DNA of 64,000 bases from an uncultured Clostridia bacterium (lineage in GTDB: Bacteria > Bacillota > Clostridia > TANB77 > CAG-508), in the NCBI GenBank assembly GCA_934130285.1, contig CAKOXT010000002.1, forward strand, positions 248,001-312,000. The letters are read 5' to 3'. A program made the position numbers and the translations under genes. The number at the start of each line of letters is the position of its first letter. Position 1 is the stretch's first letter. Positions 8,501-15,550 of this stretch are shown one piece after another. The notes below the pieces were generated by a model. That model did not search any database. It was given only the letters and a program-made list of their open reading frames with translations, and was not told the origin of the DNA.

Positions 8501-10295
8501 TGTACAAACTAGATTAGATAAAGAGCTTGATTCTATTATTAGAAATGGGTTCTCAGTTATGTATATTATTGCTCAGAAACTTGTGTGGAAGTCTAATGAA
8601 GATGGTTATATAGTTGGTTCAAGAGGATCTGTTGGTTCGTCATTTGTTGCGAACATGACTGGTATTACCGAGGTTAATTCATTACAAGCACATTATAGAT
8701 GTCCTAATTGTAAATATTCAGATTTCACGGATTATGGAGTAAAGAATGGATTTGATTTACCAGATAAGGATTGTCCAAAGTGTGGACATAAGTTAGATAA
8801 AGATGGAATGGACATTCCATTTGAGACGTTCCTTGGATTTAATGGTGATAAAGAGCCTGATATTGACTTGAATTTCTCTGGTGAATATCAAGCTAAGGCG
8901 CATAAATATACTGAAGTTATATTTGGAAAAGGTACAACTTTTAAAGCAGGTACTGTTGGTACAGTTGCTGATAAGACTGCTTTTGGATATGTTAAGAATT
9001 ATTATGAAGAAAGACATATACCTGTTACAAACGCTGAAATTGCTAGACTTTCAACAGGATGTACAGGAATTAAGAGAACAACTGGTCAACACCCTGGTGG
9101 TATTATAGTTGTTCCAAAAGGAAGAGAAATTTTTGAGTTTTGTCCTGTTCAGCATCCAGCTGATGATCCAAACTCAGATATTATAACAACACATTTTGAT
9201 TATCACTCTATTGATCAGAACTTGTTGAAACTTGATATCCTTGGTCATGATGATCCAACTATGATTCGTATGTTATTTGATTTGACTGGATTTGACCCTA
9301 CAAAGGTTCCTCTTGATGATAAAGAAACAATGTCTATTTTTAAATCAACTGAGGCTTTAGGTGTTACACCTGAACAAATACATTCAGAAGTTGGAACTTT
9401 TGGTATACCTGAATTTGGAACGAAATTTGTTAGAGGAATGCTTGTTGATACAAAGCCAACTACATTTGCGGAACTTATAAGTATTTCTGGTTTGTCACAT
9501 GGTACAGATGTATGGTTGAATAATGCACAAGAGTTAATTGATAAAGGAATAGTTACATTAAGTGAAGCTATTGGATGTAGAGATGATATTATGGTTTACC
9601 TTATGAAAATGGGATTAGAGCCAAATCATGCTTTCAAAATCATGGAGACTGTTCGTAAAGGTAAAGCTTTAAAAGATCCGGCTAAATGGGCTGAATATGT
9701 TCAGATGATGAAAGATCATGATGTTCCAGATTGGTATATTAAGTCTTGTGAGAAGATTAAATACATGTTTCCAAAGGCCCATGCTGCAGCGTATGTTACA
9801 AATGCTTTTAGAATTGCATGGTTTAAGGTTCATAAGCCAGAAGCGTATTATACTGCTTTCTTCTCAATTAGAGCAGATGGTTTTGATTATGATATTATGT
9901 GTCATGGAAAAGAAAAAGTCTTAAATAAAATGAGAGAAATAGATATGGCTGGAAATGCTGCCTTACCAAAGGATAAGGATATGTATCCTGTTTTGGAATT
10001 GGTACTTGAAATGTATGAGAGAGGTATTAAATTTTTACCTGTTGACTTGTATGAATCAGATGCAACTAAATTCAAAATGGAACCAGAAGGTATTAGACCA
10101 CCACTTAATAGTGTTCCTGGTTTAGGAACAGTTGCTGCTCTAAGTATTCAAGCTGCAAGAGAAGAAGAGAAATTTATGTGTATTGATGATTTACAGATGA
10201 GAGGAAAAGTTGGCAAATCTGTTATTGAAGTTCTTTCTAAAGCTGGGTGCTTAGATGGAATGACTCAGAGTAATCAGATGTCTTTATTTGCCTAG
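5553..10295 (+). CDS. polC: DNA polymerase III alpha subunit, Gram-positive PolC, with two OB domains
   Basis: PolC is the replicative polymerase of Firmicutes with built-in proofreading. Domains in order: N-terminal region (1-230), OB fold (about 237-325), a second similar OB fold (about 370-460), split PHP domain (from about 474, ELHMHTK), DnaQ-type exonuclease inserted in PHP (DLETTG about 564; HNADFDIGF; HRALDD), polymerase core with PDIDLNFSG (about 1102), and a zinc module (CPNC about 1050 and CPKCG). The C-terminus QMSLF matches a beta-clamp binding motif. At 1580 residues it exceeds the usual 1430-1470 by about the size of the extra OB copy. All visible catalytic acids are present. 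Confidence 0.97.
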   Translation: MQKVKDIFSDYSSEQGNICEADFLKANLYKKSNRLEVCLTSANKISIGEISKFEDYIVDRFKVGSARIEIQYENIDVEPTIENDWQDLVTYMSRKAPMTRAILRNSTVIVDDSTVCVDLKIKGADLLSSKKFDKGLEHLIYNLYNKRFKVKFEEDPQKSKEEYDKYLKAQEHEAILHMQEMARREAEERAKAPAPVAIQIDGEEVKEEHIDVEQSNGLIIGKTSTFRSKFASISDINDSTTKVNVEGEVINVTSRDIKNNRTIISFSIDDGNASITCKSFVDTSLVPGIMEHLKEGQGVKVDGNAKFDDYANEITIMANNVVISTFKLAGKEESSDEKASVSEGGEAEQSPLIYGRSLNIKAPKTKIIDINNDTDRVCLEGEVISIDTRDIKGDRTILMFNLYDGTSTMTMKAFIETKKTKEVLGRLKNAKGIKLEGVAKYDNFAKEITVMANTILETPGVAKTKRMDNASEKRVELHMHTKMSQMDAVTSAEDLLKRAISWGWKSIAITDHGVVQSFPEAHKFLGKVGDAIKVIYGVEAYFVPDKDPSVVYPRKQDIDGEYCVLDLETTGLSFRTEKITEVGIIKIRNGEVIDEFECFVNPEKPIPQEVVEVTHITDDMVKDAETIDKVIPKIIDFIGDSVLVAHNADFDIGFLKHNFAEYGYSLDNTYIDTLRLAKVIFPDMKRYKLGLIADKLDIVVEVAHRALDDVKTLVAVFNVMIQKLKEHGARIVDDIDNVIEGDPEAYKKLPSYHAIILAKDYVGLKNLYKLVSYSHLNYFYKKPRILKSLFEKYREGLILGSACEAGELYRAIVAGRPEEEIEAIAKYYDYLEIQPIGNNEYMVRNGTVADDFELQNINRKIVDLGDRLGKPVVATCDVHFMDPQDEIYRRILQAGQKYDDADFQAPLYLRTTEEMLDEFAYLGEEKAYEVCVTNTNLISDMCDKISPISDEKCPPHIEGCEQTIKDIAYSKAHELYGDPLPEIVQTRLDKELDSIIRNGFSVMYIIAQKLVWKSNEDGYIVGSRGSVGSSFVANMTGITEVNSLQAHYRCPNCKYSDFTDYGVKNGFDLPDKDCPKCGHKLDKDGMDIPFETFLGFNGDKEPDIDLNFSGEYQAKAHKYTEVIFGKGTTFKAGTVGTVADKTAFGYVKNYYEERHIPVTNAEIARLSTGCTGIKRTTGQHPGGIIVVPKGREIFEFCPVQHPADDPNSDIITTHFDYHSIDQNLLKLDILGHDDPTMIRMLFDLTGFDPTKVPLDDKETMSIFKSTEALGVTPEQIHSEVGTFGIPEFGTKFVRGMLVDTKPTTFAELISISGLSHGTDVWLNNAQELIDKGIVTLSEAIGCRDDIMVYLMKMGLEPNHAFKIMETVRKGKALKDPAKWAEYVQMMKDHDVPDWYIKSCEKIKYMFPKAHAAAYVTNAFRIAWFKVHKPEAYYTAFFSIRADGFDYDIMCHGKEKVLNKMREIDMAGNAALPKDKDMYPVLELVLEMYERGIKFLPVDLYESDATKFKMEPEGIRPPLNSVPGLGTVAALSIQAAREEEKFMCIDDLQMRGKVGKSVIEVLSKAGCLDGMTQSNQMSLFA

Positions 10296-10324
10296 TATAT
10301 GAAGGTATTGCTTAAATTATATGT

Positions 10325-10387
10325 TAATGCTAGTTTGAAAATGTTCATGTATTTTTGAATGCTTTGATGTTTTTCAAATTAGCGTTA
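10325..10387. repeat. Long inverted repeat between polC and the DUF1294 gene
   Basis: Arms at 10325-10341 and 10371-10387 pair over 17 bases with two G-T wobbles around a 29-base loop. No T-run follows on the plus strand, so it is not a typical terminator. It could be an RNA structure, an mRNA processing site or a small mobile-repeat remnant. Confidence 0.55.
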
Positions 10388-10421
10388 TCTTGTGTTTTTA
10401 TGTAGTAGAAAGGAAAATGAT

Positions 10422-10721
10422 ATGGGAGAGTATGGCATGTTATTTTCATGGCAGAGTGCCGTGATTTATTTAATAATAATAAATGTAATAGGTTTTTTTG
10501 CTATGTGGATTGATAAAGTTAAGGCTAAACGAGGGTCATGGAGAATCCCTGAAAAAACATTGTTTACAATTACTCTTCTTGGAGGAGGATTTGGAACAAT
10601 AGCAGGGATGTATACATTTAGGCATAAGACTAAGAAATTGTATTTTACTGTAGGTTTCCCTGTTATATTGTTAACTGAAATTTTTTTGGTTGTATATGTG
10701 TTAGTTAAATATGTTTTTTAA
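10422..10721 (+). CDS. DUF1294 family membrane protein
   Basis: This 99-residue protein has the DUF1294 layout: a first membrane helix, a conserved cytoplasmic loop with MWIDKVKA, WRIPEKTL, a glycine-rich LLGGGFGTIAGM and RHKTKK, then a final helix. The function of the family is unknown. A start at 10392 is possible in frame, but the ATG at 10422 has a GAAAGG site eight bases ahead and matches the usual family start. It is followed at once by a strong terminator, so it is either monocistronic or the end of the polC transcript, with the inverted repeat at 10325-10387 in between. Confidence 0.85.
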   Translation: MGEYGMLFSWQSAVIYLIIINVIGFFAMWIDKVKAKRGSWRIPEKTLFTITLLGGGFGTIAGMYTFRHKTKKLYFTVGFPVILLTEIFLVVYVLVKYVF

Positions 10722-10748
10722 AAAAGATTGTTTATACAATCTTTTTTT
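10720..10748 (+). terminator. Rho-independent terminator after the DUF1294 gene
   Basis: AAAAAGATTGT and ACAATCTTTTT pair around a TTAT loop and run into a T tract. The hairpin begins at the stop codon of the gene. Confidence 0.8.
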
Positions 10749-10828
10749 GTGTGAAAAATGTTTGTGAAATTATAAAATAAGTTACTGTATTTACTATTAA
10801 AATGCTTTTACATAAAATGTAAAAGTGA

Positions 10829-10857
10829 TTGACTTATTTGAGAAAACTAAATATTAT
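10829..10857 (+). promoter_or_regulatory. Promoter of the cysteine-rich protein gene
   Basis: TTGACT (10829-10834), a 17-base spacer and TATTAT (10852-10857). A perfect 9-bp hairpin (10805-10825) lies just upstream of the -35 box. Confidence 0.6.
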
Positions 10858-10898
10858 ATATAATATATAATAACTTTTTGAAGAATCGGGGAATTATT

Positions 10899-11591
10899 TT
10901 GGAAAAAGTAAAGATAAGTGAATTTAAGAAAATTTCTAAAGACAGATATGTAATGATTACTAATGATGATAAGTACGAATTTGAAAGTGTTTTAGTGATT
11001 AAAAATGTTGAAAATATGAATATAAATCAGTTAAAGAAAAAAATATATGAATTAAAAAGGGTTCTTAGAGGCAAAGGTAATCATGAAGAAATAATTCAAA
11101 ATAAAAATGTTATTTGTGTGATATATACTTCAGATTTGGAAAATGAGAATTTAAAAAGTTTAGTGATTTCTTTAAAAGCTATTTTTATTAAAGATAAATT
11201 TGAAAGATATAATTATTTATATGATGAAGCATGTAATTTTTTAGATAGAATGTTTGAGAAAAATAATTATTGCGATTTTAAGAATGATGTTTGTGTTGCA
11301 AAAAGAAACTGCAGAAGTAATAGAAAGAAAATGGGGTGTTGTTACCGTATAAATAAAAAAGATCCATTTGGCGAATTTGTTTTTTGTGAATATTTAGGTA
11401 AAAAAGGATGTAATACTAAATGTATAGCGTGTAAATTGATAACGTGTGATTATATAAAAGTAAAATTGAAATTAGAGAATATTCCGTATATGGACTGTTT
11501 CTTTAATGTATTTCAAAAATTTATTATGAAAATTAGTTTTTTCACTTTAAAGGAAAAAGTTTTAAAAAGAGTAATGTTCTTATCTTTATAA
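10899..11591 (+). CDS. Cysteine-rich protein of unknown function
   Basis: A roughly 230-residue protein not recognised as any family. The first half is Lys/Glu-rich without cysteines. From about residue 105 it carries some 15 cysteines in spaced clusters (CDFKNDVC, KRNC, GCC, FCEYLGKKGC, CIACKLITC), suggesting zinc or iron-sulfur ligation. The C-terminal 40 residues are hydrophobic and may be membrane-associated. Two TTG starts are possible: 10878, and 10899, which has GGGGAA six bases ahead; 10899 is preferred. It has its own promoter and a strong terminator. Base composition matches the low-GC neighbours, so it is probably native. Confidence 0.7.
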   Translation: MEKVKISEFKKISKDRYVMITNDDKYEFESVLVIKNVENMNINQLKKKIYELKRVLRGKGNHEEIIQNKNVICVIYTSDLENENLKSLVISLKAIFIKDKFERYNYLYDEACNFLDRMFEKNNYCDFKNDVCVAKRNCRSNRKKMGCCYRINKKDPFGEFVFCEYLGKKGCNTKCIACKLITCDYIKVKLKLENIPYMDCFFNVFQKFIMKISFFTLKEKVLKRVMFLSL

Positions 11592-11594
11592 TTG

Positions 11595-11633
11595 AAAAGA
11601 ACGTAGCAATAGTGTATGCTACGTTCTTTTTTT
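11595..11633. terminator. Bidirectional terminator between the cysteine-rich gene and the small minus-strand gene
   Basis: A perfect 14-bp stem (11595-11608 with 11617-11630) with an 8-base loop is followed by T7 on the plus strand. On the minus strand it also ends in TTTT, so it can serve both convergent genes. Confidence 0.88.
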
Positions 11634-11656
11634 GTGGTCGTAGAACTCTAGACTGA

Positions 11657-11839
11657 CTACCGTTCAAACATATCAAAATATTCTCTGAAAGTCAGACCAT
11701 CTTCATCGTTTTCGACGACGTATTTCCCCATTTTTTCGAATACACTTAAAAAGTATATCCGCTGCAGGGTCGATTGAATCTGAGTCAGCTCATATCTCAA
11801 CGCATCACTATAAGTCATGTCCCAAAAATCGTGTGACAT
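11657..11839 (-). CDS. Small acidic orphan protein (60 residues), GC-richer than neighbours
   Basis: The protein starts MSHDFWDMTYSDALRYELTQ and ends FREYFDMFER; it is acidic, aromatic and probably helical, with no recognisable family. Expression signals are strong: AGGAGGT six bases before the ATG, a TTGAAA-N17-TATAAT promoter upstream, and a shared terminator downstream. Codon use differs from the surroundings (CGC, CTG, GTC and GAC appear where neighbours use AGA and TTA), which suggests transfer. It points away from recG. Its size and character would fit a regulator or a phage-derived accessory protein, but nothing proves this. Confidence 0.65.
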   Translation of the reverse strand: MSHDFWDMTYSDALRYELTQIQSTLQRIYFLSVFEKMGKYVVENDEDGLTFREYFDMFER

Positions 11840-11896
11840 ATAGACTACCTCCTATTTTCTTTTTGAACGTGTGTGTATATGAACGAGTATAACTAT

Positions 11897-11925
11897 ATTA
11901 TATAACGTTTCTGGAAGGCTTTCAA
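11897..11925 (-). promoter_or_regulatory. Promoter of the 60-residue minus-strand gene
   Basis: Read on the minus strand: TTGAAA (11925-11920), 17 bases, TATAAT (11902-11897). Both boxes are at or near consensus. Confidence 0.7.
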
Positions 11926-12024
11926 TAAGAAAGCGCGAGATTGGTGTTGTTATTTTTATTTTTTTAGTGTATTATAATTGAGAAAGAGAAAAGATGTTTG
12001 GATAAAGTTAAGAGGGGTTTTTAT

Positions 12025-14073
12025 ATGGCAGATTTAATGAAGAATGTTCAATATATAAAAGGTGTTGGTGAAGCCAGAGCTAAATTGTTAAATAAACTTG
12101 GTATATTTAATTTGAAGGATTTGATTACTTATTATCCAAGAAATTATGAGGATAGAAGTATACCTAAAAAGATTGATGAACTAGTTGATGGTGAAGAGGC
12201 TTTAATTGAGGTAATGCCAGTAACTCGTGTTAGTGAGATTAGAATAAGAAGAAATATGACGATTCTTAAAATGAATGCTAGAGATGATAGTGGAATTTGC
12301 CAAATAACATGGTTTAATCAGCCTTATTTAAAGGGAATGTTTAAAGCTGGGGAATATTATAGATTTTATGGTAAAGTTTCTAAAAAAGGCAGTAAGGTTG
12401 AAATGAATTCTCCTGTATATGATAAAATAGAAGATTCTAAAAATACTGGAAGAATAATTCCTATTTATCCATCTACATATAAGCTTTCTCAAACTGTTTT
12501 AAGGAAAATTATTGAAAATGGTTTGCATGAATTAGATGGAAAGATAGATGAGAGTTTGCCTTCTTATTTAGTTGATGAATATAAATTATTAGATTTGAAT
12601 ACTGCTATTAATCAAATACATTTTCCAGATACTTTTGATGATTTTAATATGGCAAGAAAGAGATTGGTTTTTGAGGAATTGCTTTCAATGCAACTTGCAT
12701 TATTAGCTTTAAAAAATCAATATAGTAAAGATGTTAAGGGGATTGCATTTAGTAAAGATGCTAAGATGTCTGATGTTATTAATAGTTTGCCATTTACATT
12801 GACAAAAGCTCAGCTTAGAGTTTTAGAAGAAATTGATGCTGATATGGAAAGAGAAAAGCCAATGAATAGGTTGCTTCAAGGAGATGTTGGTTCTGGAAAA
12901 ACAATTGTTGCATTGATTGCAGCATATAAGTGTGTAAAATGTGGATACCAAGCGGCAATAATGGCTCCAACAGCTATATTGGCTAGTCAGCATTTAGAGA
13001 GTTTTAATGAAATATTAAAAGATACGGGTATTCGATGTGAATTGCTTATTAGTGGAATTACTAAAAAGAAAAAAGAAGATATTTTGAGAAGATTGGAAGC
13101 GGGTGAGATTGACATTTTAATAGGAACTCATGCGTTACTTGAGGATAATGTTGTGTTTAAAAATTTAGGATTAGTTGTAACTGATGAGCAACATAGATTT
13201 GGGGTTAGACAGAGAAGTATAATTACTGAAAAGGGTGATAATCCTGATGTATTGGTTATGACAGCGACACCTATTCCACGTACTCTTGCACTTATTTTAT
13301 ATGGAGATTTGGATATTTCAATAATTGATGAATTACCACCAAATAGAAAGAAAATTGAGACATATGCAGTTACCAAGGGAATGGATCAAAGAGTTAATAA
13401 TTTTTTGAAACAGCAGATAGATCAAGGAAGGCAGGCATATATTGTTTGTCCTTTAGTAGAGGAAAATGAGGAGATAAATGCAAAGTCTGTTTTAGAATTA
13501 GCAGAGCATTATAAGAATGAAGTTTTTTCTAATTATAGAGTAGAATATTTACATGGAAAAATGAAACCAAAAGAGAAAGATGCTATTATGGAAGAATTTA
13601 AGAATGGAAATATTGATATTTTAATTTCAACCACAGTTATTGAGGTTGGGGTTAATGTTCCTAATAGTAATATTATGGTGGTCGAAAATGCTGAAAGATT
13701 TGGATTGGCACAGCTTCATCAATTAAGAGGAAGAGTTGGTAGAGGTGAATATCAATCATATTGTATTTTGAAATATAATGGAAATTCTCAGGTTATTAGA
13801 GAACGTATGAAGGTTATGACTTCTACTAATGATGGTTTTGTAATTTCTGAAAAAGATTTAGAACTTCGTGGAACAGGTGAGTTTTTTGGAACTAAACAAC
13901 ATGGTTTACCTGAATTCAAAATTGCTAATCTTTTTGAGGATATAGGTACATTAAAATCAGTTCAGGCAATAGCTATGAAGATTATAAATGATGATCCAAA
14001 GTTGGAAAAAGAGAAGAATAGTTTGCTTAGAAAAGTTGTTGATGAAAAATTTGGAGATCGAATAGAAATATAA
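12025..14073 (+). CDS. recG: ATP-dependent DNA helicase RecG
   Basis: RecG regresses stalled replication forks and processes branched recombination intermediates. The N-terminal wedge/OB region (about residues 1-240; VQYIKGVGEARAKLLNKLG at the start) is followed by SF2 helicase motifs: Walker A GDVGSGKT (286-293), DEQH (387-390), MTATPIPRTL, and the motif V/VI region STTVIEVGVNVP and QLRGRVGRG. Starting at the ATG at 12025, with AGAGGGG seven bases upstream, gives 682 residues, the family norm; the in-frame TTG at 11998 has no such site. It lies between two GC-richer orphan genes, although its own composition is native. Confidence 0.97.
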   Translation: MADLMKNVQYIKGVGEARAKLLNKLGIFNLKDLITYYPRNYEDRSIPKKIDELVDGEEALIEVMPVTRVSEIRIRRNMTILKMNARDDSGICQITWFNQPYLKGMFKAGEYYRFYGKVSKKGSKVEMNSPVYDKIEDSKNTGRIIPIYPSTYKLSQTVLRKIIENGLHELDGKIDESLPSYLVDEYKLLDLNTAINQIHFPDTFDDFNMARKRLVFEELLSMQLALLALKNQYSKDVKGIAFSKDAKMSDVINSLPFTLTKAQLRVLEEIDADMEREKPMNRLLQGDVGSGKTIVALIAAYKCVKCGYQAAIMAPTAILASQHLESFNEILKDTGIRCELLISGITKKKKEDILRRLEAGEIDILIGTHALLEDNVVFKNLGLVVTDEQHRFGVRQRSIITEKGDNPDVLVMTATPIPRTLALILYGDLDISIIDELPPNRKKIETYAVTKGMDQRVNNFLKQQIDQGRQAYIVCPLVEENEEINAKSVLELAEHYKNEVFSNYRVEYLHGKMKPKEKDAIMEEFKNGNIDILISTTVIEVGVNVPNSNIMVVENAERFGLAQLHQLRGRVGRGEYQSYCILKYNGNSQVIRERMKVMTSTNDGFVISEKDLELRGTGEFFGTKQHGLPEFKIANLFEDIGTLKSVQAIAMKIINDDPKLEKEKNSLLRKVVDEKFGDRIEI

Positions 14074-14133
14074 TTTGATGAAAATATTAGAATAAAATGT
14101 CGAAAAATGCGATGAAATCAGTATTTCTAAGTA

Positions 14134-14162
14134 TTGCTATAATTATAAAAATATGGTATAAT
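14134..14162 (+). promoter_or_regulatory. Strong extended -10 promoter of the 227-residue orphan gene
   Basis: TTGCTA (14134-14139), a 17-base spacer, then TGG directly before TATAAT (14157-14162), which is an extended -10 element. Transcription would give a leader of about 55 bases before the AAGGAGG site (14214-14220). Confidence 0.7.
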
Positions 14163-14227
14163 AGTTATGTTAACAAATATTGTGCAGCAGGCGGATTCGC
14201 CTAGAGGAAAAACAAGGAGGTACTGTT

Positions 14228-14911
14228 ATGGCAGAAAGAACAGAAACAAAAAGAGAGTTAACTATCAATATGGATCGGCAGAGATTGCATTCAGCAATCG
14301 CAGGAGCGATGAGACGCAAACGGATTCCGAGAAGTTTTAGAGGATATGATATCCTCAGAGGAGTTGTGTTTGGGTTGATAGATCATCCTGAATATGGCTT
14401 TTATGATTCGATGGCTAGGGCTGTTGAGGTATGCAGCTTGCCAGGAAGCCCAGAAACATCTGAGGATGGATTGTTTGAAGCTTTTGATTGCATTGAACCT
14501 GTGATGCGTGAAGAAGATTTTGTGGATCCTGAGAATGGTCACAGAATGTCTGAAGAAGAAGTTGTCAAAAAGGTTGTTGATGGACTGGTCTACGATATCA
14601 AGAAGGAGTGGTGCTACTCAAAAACGATAGAGTTTCTTGGCGGCAGTCACTATAAGGACTCGTTAGCATCGGAACTTCTTAAAAATATGATTTTTAAGAA
14701 GCTGATTGCAGATGATTCAACTGAAGAGTGTATGTATGAATATGCATATAGAAAAGCAGTTGTTTCAAAAGAAGACACCGTTACAGCTAATGATATGAAG
14801 GCATATGTTAAAGAGCAGATGCATGATATTCTTCCAGATGGGAAAGAGCCATTTGAATTTGCTTGTGAATGTGTCGATGAGATCTATATGACGGAAGACA
14901 AGGAAAACTAA
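14228..14911 (+). CDS. GC-rich orphan protein, 227 residues, weak Spo0A C-terminal-like helix region
   Basis: The start at 14228 has a perfect AAGGAGG eight bases ahead; an in-frame ATG at 14180 lies before that site and is unlikely. The protein is charged, with no membrane segment or signal peptide. Residues about 28-58 (IPRSFRGYDILRGVVFGLID) resemble the first helices of the Spo0A C-terminal DNA-binding domain (IPxHxKGYxYLRxAI), but the later DNA-recognition helix of Spo0A is not evident, so this is tentative. Codon use is clearly GC-richer than neighbours (CGC, CGG, CTG, GAC). Own promoter and terminator mark it as an autonomous cassette. Function unknown. Confidence 0.65.
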   Translation: MAERTETKRELTINMDRQRLHSAIAGAMRRKRIPRSFRGYDILRGVVFGLIDHPEYGFYDSMARAVEVCSLPGSPETSEDGLFEAFDCIEPVMREEDFVDPENGHRMSEEEVVKKVVDGLVYDIKKEWCYSKTIEFLGGSHYKDSLASELLKNMIFKKLIADDSTEECMYEYAYRKAVVSKEDTVTANDMKAYVKEQMHDILPDGKEPFEFACECVDEIYMTEDKEN

Positions 14912-14938
14912 ATATCAATCAGTACAGTGTTAATAGGC

Positions 14939-14969
14939 CCCTGTTGCATTTTTGCAACAGGGACTTTTC
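14939..14969 (+). terminator. Terminator of the 227-residue orphan gene
   Basis: CCCTGTTGCA (14939-14948) and TGCAACAGGG (14953-14962) form a perfect GC-rich 10-bp stem with a TTTT loop, followed by a short T run. It is GC-richer than other terminators here, like the gene it ends. Confidence 0.85.
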
Positions 14970-14970
14970 T

Positions 14971-15135
14971 GCTTTTTGAGGTTAGTAAATATTTCTTGAA
15001 AATAATATTTTGGAAGTTAGCAAAAATTTCTTGAAAATAATAAGGATTTTTACTTTTTGAAGTTAGAAAAAATTTTTCTAACTAATAATTAGTTTAGCTT
15101 TTTGAAAGTAGAAAATATTCTTTTGAAAAATAGTA
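14971..15135 (+). repeat. Four degenerate ~40-base direct repeats in an otherwise gene-free stretch
   Basis: The pattern CTTTTTGAAGTTAGNAAA-AATTTCTTGAAAATAA recurs from about 14971, 15006, 15052 and 15097 with increasing divergence. The third copy contains an internal inverted repeat (GTTAG...CTAAC). This fills most of the 327 bases between the orphan gene and the next small gene; no reading frame with a ribosome binding site was seen in it. Confidence 0.6.
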
Positions 15136-15176
15136 AAAAAATTTTTTAGTGCCATAATGAAAGCATATTGAAGGCA

Positions 15177-15206
15177 TTGACTTTTTATGAAGAGATGGGA
15201 TATAAT
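15177..15206 (+). promoter_or_regulatory. Promoter of the 62-residue membrane protein
   Basis: TTGACT (15177-15182), 18 bases, TATAAT (15201-15206), 33 bases before the ATG. Confidence 0.7.
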
Positions 15207-15238
15207 GCTTATGTATTTTAATAAAGAGGATGTAAAAA

Positions 15239-15427
15239 ATGAGTTTGTTTTTAGATATAGTTGGAGCAATATTTGTTTTAATTGGAATAGTTTTAGTTTA
15301 TGATGCACGACCAATTACTAAAAAGTTTTTTAGTTTTGGCGATCAAAATGAAGGCGCGCTAGGTCTAAAAATGATTGGATTTATTTTTACTGTTATTGGT
15401 GGAGTGTTATTATTATTTTATTTATAA
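15239..15427 (+). CDS. Small two-helix membrane protein
   Basis: This 62-residue protein consists of two hydrophobic helices (about residues 4-22 and 43-61) joined by a short loop with DARPITKKFFSFGDQNEG. Both ends are at the membrane, so the loop is probably cytoplasmic or exposed as a hairpin. The family is not recognised with certainty; similar short two-helix proteins are common in Clostridia. An AGAGGA site nine bases ahead supports the start. Its own promoter and the downstream hairpin indicate a single-gene transcript. Confidence 0.65.
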   Translation: MSLFLDIVGAIFVLIGIVLVYDARPITKKFFSFGDQNEGALGLKMIGFIFTVIGGVLLLFYL

Positions 15428-15457
15428 TGGTAGAATAGTAAAAAATATATATTCGTT

Positions 15458-15489
15458 AAGAACAGAAAAAATATTTCTGCTCTTTTTTT
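15458..15489 (+). terminator. Terminator after the 62-residue membrane protein
   Basis: AAGAACAGAAA pairs with TTTCTGCTCTT (one mismatch) and is followed by a run of seven T. Confidence 0.75.
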
Positions 15490-15550
15490 GGTTTAAAATT
15501 TTTAGAAAGTTTGCTCTAAAAAGATAAAGACATCCAGGAAGGAGAAAATT

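Noticed and set aside
12025..14073. recG as part of a transferred island together with its GC-rich neighbours
   Set aside because: recG has the same AT-rich codon use as the surrounding core genes, so only the flanking orphans look foreign.
14971..15135. Short direct repeats considered as a CRISPR array
   Set aside because: Copies are degenerate, spacing is irregular and no distinct spacers or cas genes are seen.
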